This document shows, piece by piece, positions 60,268 to 64,000 of a stretch of DNA of 64,000 nucleotides. Every line of letters begins with the position of its first letter. Positions within the stretch are counted from its first letter, which is position 1. Where the stretch lies: the NCBI RefSeq assembly GCF_014650555.1, contig NZ_BMVE01000005.1:1-64000 (forward strand). Reading direction: 5' to 3'. Made by a program: the position numbers and the translations under genes. The stretch comes from Streptomyces goshikiensis (GTDB lineage: Bacteria; Actinomycetota; Actinomycetes; Streptomycetales; Streptomycetaceae). The notes below the pieces were generated by a model, which did not search any database, was not told where the DNA came from, and saw only the letters and a list, made by a program, of their open reading frames with translations.

Positions 60268-62379
60268 ATGAGCACGCCCTATCCGTTCACCGCAGTGGTC
60301 GGCCAGACCGACCTGCGGCTGGCGCTCCTGCTCAACGCCGTGAGCCCGGCGGTCGGCGGGGTGCTCGTGCGCGGTGAGAAGGGGACCGCCAAGTCCACCG
60401 CCGTCCGCGCCCTGTCGGCGCTGCTGCCGCAGGTGGACGTCGTGCCCGGCTGCCGGTTCAGCTGCGCGCCCGGCGCGCCCGACCCGGCCTGCCCCGACGG
60501 CCCGCACGAGCCCGGCCCCGGCGCGGTCCGTCCCGCCCGCATGGTGGAGCTGCCCGTCGGCGCCTCCGAGGACCGCCTCGTCGGCGCCCTCGACATCGAG
60601 CGGGCCCTCGCCGAGGGCGTCAAGGCCTTCGAGCCCGGCCTGCTCGCCGACGCGCACCGCGGGATCCTCTACGTCGACGAGGTCAACCTCCTCCACGACC
60701 ACTTGATCGACTTGCTCCTCGACGCGGCGGCGATGGGCGCCTCCTACGTCGAGCGCGAGGGCGTCTCCGTCCGGCACGCCGCCCGGTTCCTGCTCGTCGG
60801 CACCATGAACCCCGAGGAGGGCGAGCTCCGCCCGCAGCTCCTGGACCGGTTCGGGCTCACCGTCGAGGTGGCCGCGTCCCGCGAGCCCGCGCAGCGCGTC
60901 GAGGTCGTGCGCCGCCGGCTCGCCTACGAGGACGATCCGGCGGGCTTCGCGACGCGCTGGGCCGGGGACGAGCACGAGGTCCGCGCCCGGGTCGTGGCCG
61001 CGCGGGCGCTGCTCCCGAAGGTCTCGCTCGGCGACACCGCCCTCCTTCAGATCGCGGCGACCTGCGCCGGTTTCGAGGTCGACGGGATGCGCGCCGACAT
61101 CGTGATGGCCCGGACCGCGACCGCGCTGGCCGCCTGGGCCGGGCGGACCGAGGTGCGCAAGGAGGACGTCCGCCAGGCCGCCCTGCTGGCGCTCCCCCAC
61201 CGGCGCCGCCGCAACCCCTTCGACGCGCCCGGGCTCGACGAGGACCTGCTCGACCGGATCCTGGACGAGTTCCCCGACGAGGAGCCCGAGCCCGACCCGG
61301 ACCCCGAGCCCGGGCCCGAGGGCCCCGACGGCAACGGTCCCGACGACAGCGGTCCCGGGGACGGCGGTCCTGACGGCGGCCCCGGCGGCACGCCCCCGCA
61401 GGAGTCCGGCCCCGACGCCCCCGCGAGCGAGGCCGAGGCCCCGCAGACCCCGCAGGGCTCCGAACAGCAGCCCTCCGGCCAGGAGAACGGCGGCGGCGCA
61501 CCCGAGCAGGCCGCCGTACGGGCCGCGGAGCCGTTCCGGACCAAGATGCTCAGCGTGCCCGGCCTCGGCGAGGGCGCGTCCGGCCGCCGCTCCCGCGCCC
61601 GTACCGCCCACGGCCGCACCACCGGGGCCCAGCGCCCGCGCGGCCACCTGACGAAGCTGCACCTGGCCGCCACCATCCAGGCCGCCGCCCCGCACCAGAA
61701 GGCGCGCGGGCGCAGCGGGCGCGGGCTGGTGGTCCGCAAGGACGACCTGCGCCAGGCCACGCGGGAGGGCCGCGAGGGCAACCTCGTGCTGTTCGTCGTC
61801 GACGCCTCCGGCTCCATGGCCGCCCGGCAGCGCATGAGCGCGGTCAAGGGCGCGGTGCTGTCGCTGCTGCTGGACGCCTACCAGCGCCGCGACAAGGTCG
61901 GCCTGATCACCTTCCGCGGCGCCGGCGCCCAGCTGGCGCTGCCGCCCACCTCCTCCGTCGACGCCGCCGCGGCCCGGCTGGAGCAGCTGCCGACGGGCGG
62001 CCGCACGCCGCTGGCCGCCGGGCTGCTCACGGCCCACGAGACGCTGCGGATCGAGCGGCTGCGGGACCCGAGCCGGCGGCCGCTGCTGGTCGTCGTCACC
62101 GACGGCCGGGCCACCTCGGCCGGGGCGCTCGGCGGGGACCCCCGTGAGCTGTCGCGGCGCAGCGCCCGGATGCTCGCGGCCGAGGGGGTCGCCTCGGTGG
62201 TCGTCGACTGCGAGTCGGGGCCGGTCCGGCTGGGGCTGGCCGGGGTGCTGGCCGCCGACCTGGGCGGGCCCGCCGTCTCCCTCGACGGGCTGCGGGCCGA
62301 CTCGCTTGCCGGGCTCGTGAAGAACGTACGTACCGCAGTGACCTCTCAGTCATCCCACACCAACAGGAGGGCCGCGTAA
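60268..62379 (+). CDS. Putative cobaltochelatase subunit, ChlI-ChlD fusion
   Basis: The 703-residue protein joins an AAA+ domain of ChlI/BchI/CobS type (Walker A GEKGTAKST at 36-44, Walker B ILYVDEVN at 133-140, GTMNPEEGELRPQLLDRFGL) to a von Willebrand A domain of ChlD/CobT type (MIDAS DASGS at 512-516). The linker (about 333-420) is acidic and rich in Pro, Gly and Glu. The two halves are separate proteins in most chelatases. It works with a large CobN subunit to insert cobalt; no cobN precedes it here. Confidence 0.93.
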   Translation: MSTPYPFTAVVGQTDLRLALLLNAVSPAVGGVLVRGEKGTAKSTAVRALSALLPQVDVVPGCRFSCAPGAPDPACPDGPHEPGPGAVRPARMVELPVGASEDRLVGALDIERALAEGVKAFEPGLLADAHRGILYVDEVNLLHDHLIDLLLDAAAMGASYVEREGVSVRHAARFLLVGTMNPEEGELRPQLLDRFGLTVEVAASREPAQRVEVVRRRLAYEDDPAGFATRWAGDEHEVRARVVAARALLPKVSLGDTALLQIAATCAGFEVDGMRADIVMARTATALAAWAGRTEVRKEDVRQAALLALPHRRRRNPFDAPGLDEDLLDRILDEFPDEEPEPDPDPEPGPEGPDGNGPDDSGPGDGGPDGGPGGTPPQESGPDAPASEAEAPQTPQGSEQQPSGQENGGGAPEQAAVRAAEPFRTKMLSVPGLGEGASGRRSRARTAHGRTTGAQRPRGHLTKLHLAATIQAAAPHQKARGRSGRGLVVRKDDLRQATREGREGNLVLFVVDASGSMAARQRMSAVKGAVLSLLLDAYQRRDKVGLITFRGAGAQLALPPTSSVDAAAARLEQLPTGGRTPLAAGLLTAHETLRIERLRDPSRRPLLVVVTDGRATSAGALGGDPRELSRRSARMLAAEGVASVVVDCESGPVRLGLAGVLAADLGGPAVSLDGLRADSLAGLVKNVRTAVTSQSSHTNRRAA

Positions 62380-62978
62380 TGCCGCAGGGACAGCCGACCA
62401 GCGTTCCGGACGACGGGCTCACGACGCGCCAGCGGCGCAACCGCCCGCTCGTCTTCGTCCACACCGGCCCGGGCAAGGGCAAGTCGACGGCGGCCTTCGG
62501 GCTGGCGCTGCGCGCGTGGAACCAGGGCTGGCCGATCGGGGTGTTCCAGTTCGTCAAGTCGGCGAAGTGGAAGGTCGGCGAGGAGAACGCGCTCAAGGTG
62601 CTGGGCGCCTCCGGCGAGGGCGGCTCCGTCGTCTGGCACAAGATGGGCGAGGGCTGGTCCTGGGTCCAGCGCGACGCGCAGCTCGACAACGAGCAGGCGG
62701 CGAAGGAGGGCTGGGAGCAGGTCAAGCGCGATCTGGCGGCCGAGACCCACAAGCTGTACGTGCTGGACGAGTTCGCGTACCCCATGCACTGGGGCTGGAT
62801 CGACGTGGACGAGGTCATCGAGGTGCTGCGCGACCGCCCGGGTACGCAGCACGTGGTGATCACGGGCCGCAACGCGCCGGAGAAGCTGGTGGAGTTCGCG
62901 GACCTGGTCACCGAGATGACCAAGGTCAAGCACCCCATGGACGCCGGCCAGAAGGGCCAGAAGGGCATCGAGTGGTGA
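62379..62978 (+). CDS. cobO: Cob(I)yrinic acid a,c-diamide adenosyltransferase CobO
   Basis: The 199-residue P-loop enzyme adds the adenosyl group to cobalt. Walker A is TGPGKGKSTAAFG, followed by ALRAWNQGWPIGVFQFVKSAKWKVGEENAL, then VLDEFAYPMHWGWIDVDEV and VITGRNAPEKLVEFADLVTEM. The ATG shares one base with the chelatase stop (TAATG). Confidence 0.96.
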   Translation: MPQGQPTSVPDDGLTTRQRRNRPLVFVHTGPGKGKSTAAFGLALRAWNQGWPIGVFQFVKSAKWKVGEENALKVLGASGEGGSVVWHKMGEGWSWVQRDAQLDNEQAAKEGWEQVKRDLAAETHKLYVLDEFAYPMHWGWIDVDEVIEVLRDRPGTQHVVITGRNAPEKLVEFADLVTEMTKVKHPMDAGQKGQKGIEW

Positions 62979-64000
62979 GTTCCGTGAACATCCCGCGCCT
63001 GGTCATCGCCGCGCCGTCGTCCGGCAGCGGCAAGACCACCGTCGCGACGGGCCTGATGGCGGCCTTCTCGGAGCGCGGCCTCGCCGTGTCCCCGCACAAG
63101 GCCGGGCCCGACTACATCGACCCGGGCTACCACGCGCTGGCCACGGGGCGGCCCGGGCGGAACCTGGACGCCTTCATGTGCGGGCCGGAGCTGGTCGCTC
63201 CGCTGTTCGCGCACGGGGCGGCGGGGTGCGACCTGGCGGTGGTCGAGGGCGTCATGGGGCTCTACGACGGGGCGGCGGGGCGGGGCGAGCTGGCATCGAC
63301 GGCGCAGGTGGCGAAGCTGCTGCGGGCGCCGGTGGTGCTGGTCGTCGACGCCTCGTCGCAGTCGCGGTCGGTGGCGGCGCTGGTGCACGGCTTCGCCTCC
63401 TTCGACCCCCAGGTGCGGCTCGGGGGCGTGATCTTGAACAAGGTGGGCTCCGACCGGCACGAGGCGATGCTGCGGGAGGCGCTGGAGGAGGCCGGGATGC
63501 CGGTCCTCGGCGTCCTGCGGCGGGCGCCGCAGGTCGCGGCGCCGTCACGGCACCTGGGGCTGGTCCCGGTCGCGGAGCGGCGCGCGGACGCGGTGTCCTC
63601 GGTCGCCGCCCTGGCCGACCAGGTCCGCGCGGGCTGCGACCTGGAGGCCCTGCTGGCCCTGGCGCGGACGGCGCCGGCGCTGGCCTGCGAGGCCTGGTCG
63701 CCGGAGCCGGCGATCTCGGCCTCGCCGGCGTTCGAGGCGCGGGATCCGGGGCGGAGCTCCGGCGGCCGGCCGGTGATCGCCGTTGCCGGAGGGGCCGCCT
63801 TCACGTTCTCCTACGCCGAGCACGCGGAGCTGCTCACCGCCGCCGGGGCGGAGGTCGTCACCTTCGACCCGCTGCGCGACGAGGCGCTCCCCGCCGGCAC
63901 CTCCGGCCTGGTGATCGGCGGCGGGTTCCCCGAGGTGTACGCGCCGGAGCTGTCGGCGAACGAGCCGCTGCGCAGGGCCGTCGCCGACTTCGCCGCGGCC
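62975..64000 (+). CDS. cobB: Cobyrinate a,c-diamide synthase CobB/CbiA (partial)
   Basis: The frame from GTG 62975 stays open for 342 codons to the right edge. It begins SSVNIPRLVIAAPSSGSGKTTVATGLMAAFSERG (Walker A) with HKAGPDYIDPGYHALATGRPGRNLDAFM and VVEGVMGLYDG. A glutaminase domain begins near 63770 (VIAVAGGAAFTFSYAEHAELLTAAGAEVV) and reaches GLVIGGGFPEVYAPELSAN at the edge; the catalytic domain's end is missing. It overlaps cobO by four bases (GTGA). Confidence 0.93.
   Translation, partial: MSSVNIPRLVIAAPSSGSGKTTVATGLMAAFSERGLAVSPHKAGPDYIDPGYHALATGRPGRNLDAFMCGPELVAPLFAHGAAGCDLAVVEGVMGLYDGAAGRGELASTAQVAKLLRAPVVLVVDASSQSRSVAALVHGFASFDPQVRLGGVILNKVGSDRHEAMLREALEEAGMPVLGVLRRAPQVAAPSRHLGLVPVAERRADAVSSVAALADQVRAGCDLEALLALARTAPALACEAWSPEPAISASPAFEARDPGRSSGGRPVIAVAGGAAFTFSYAEHAELLTAAGAEVVTFDPLRDEALPAGTSGLVIGGGFPEVYAPELSANEPLRRAVADFAAA

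Noticed and set aside
61261-61510. Tandem repeat array in the chelatase gene
   Set aside because: The sequence is a Pro/Gly/Glu-rich linker with irregular codons; there is no fixed unit.

Overview
The window is high-GC chromosomal DNA from a Streptomyces. The support is very high third-position GC, a chaplin gene, a Gbn-type nucleoid protein, the short SGM_5486-type peptide beside a CynX transporter, and a gene order that, from memory, follows the S. coelicolor core chromosome around SCO1798-SCO1852. It is mostly conserved core genome with some accessory operons. I see no CRISPR array, insertion sequence, prophage or tRNA gene.

Layout. 1-404: promoter and leader of a ribosomal RNA operon read leftward; its 16S gene lies off the left edge. 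401-7417: 3-methyladenine glycosylase, SpoOM, a PEBP protein, an HNH nuclease, a TauE permease, an SPFH/NfeD pair, an ABC ATPase and an unknown gene. 7508-9669: a cysteine-free chaplin beside a two-component system. 9827-11700: an SDR overlapping a queA-type gene that carries one in-frame amber codon. 12014-17560: a secreted transglycosylase-fold protein, a double-FHA ABC exporter, serB and a SixA phosphatase. 17628-20757: a small membrane protein, a CynX-type transporter with its small partner, a FadR-type regulator and a secreted protein. 20962-26903: fabG-fabI, the tldD/tldE pair and tyrS. 27017-33201: small conserved proteins, moaA, a DUF485/acetate-type symporter pair and a secreted subtilase.

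33288-40426 holds the most interesting accessory genes. The first is a leftward run of an AGMO-like di-iron monooxygenase, a lysoplasmalogenase and an alcohol dehydrogenase, which together read like an ether-lipid cleavage pathway. The second is a four-gene run of acetoacetate decarboxylase-like, SDR and two amidohydrolase genes opposite a TetR regulator, with a perfect operator-like dyad between them.

41306-55533: an exonuclease-BRCT protein, a zinc-ribbon protein, SURF1, an atypical SDR, a five-gene Asp23/AmaP envelope-stress operon, a quinone reductase behind a SoxR-like promoter, an enoyl-CoA hydratase, gbn, an ABC-F protein, a zinc peptidase and others. 55833-57420: a phosphate transporter behind a PHO-box-like repeat. 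57535-64000: a cobalamin riboswitch followed by cobD-cobQ-chelatase-cobO-cobB, with cobB cut by the right edge. No cobN lies between cobQ and the chelatase gene, where I recall it in S. coelicolor.

Many genes are translationally coupled by 4-base ATGA or GTGA overlaps, and most convergent pairs are separated by long perfect GC-rich hairpins.
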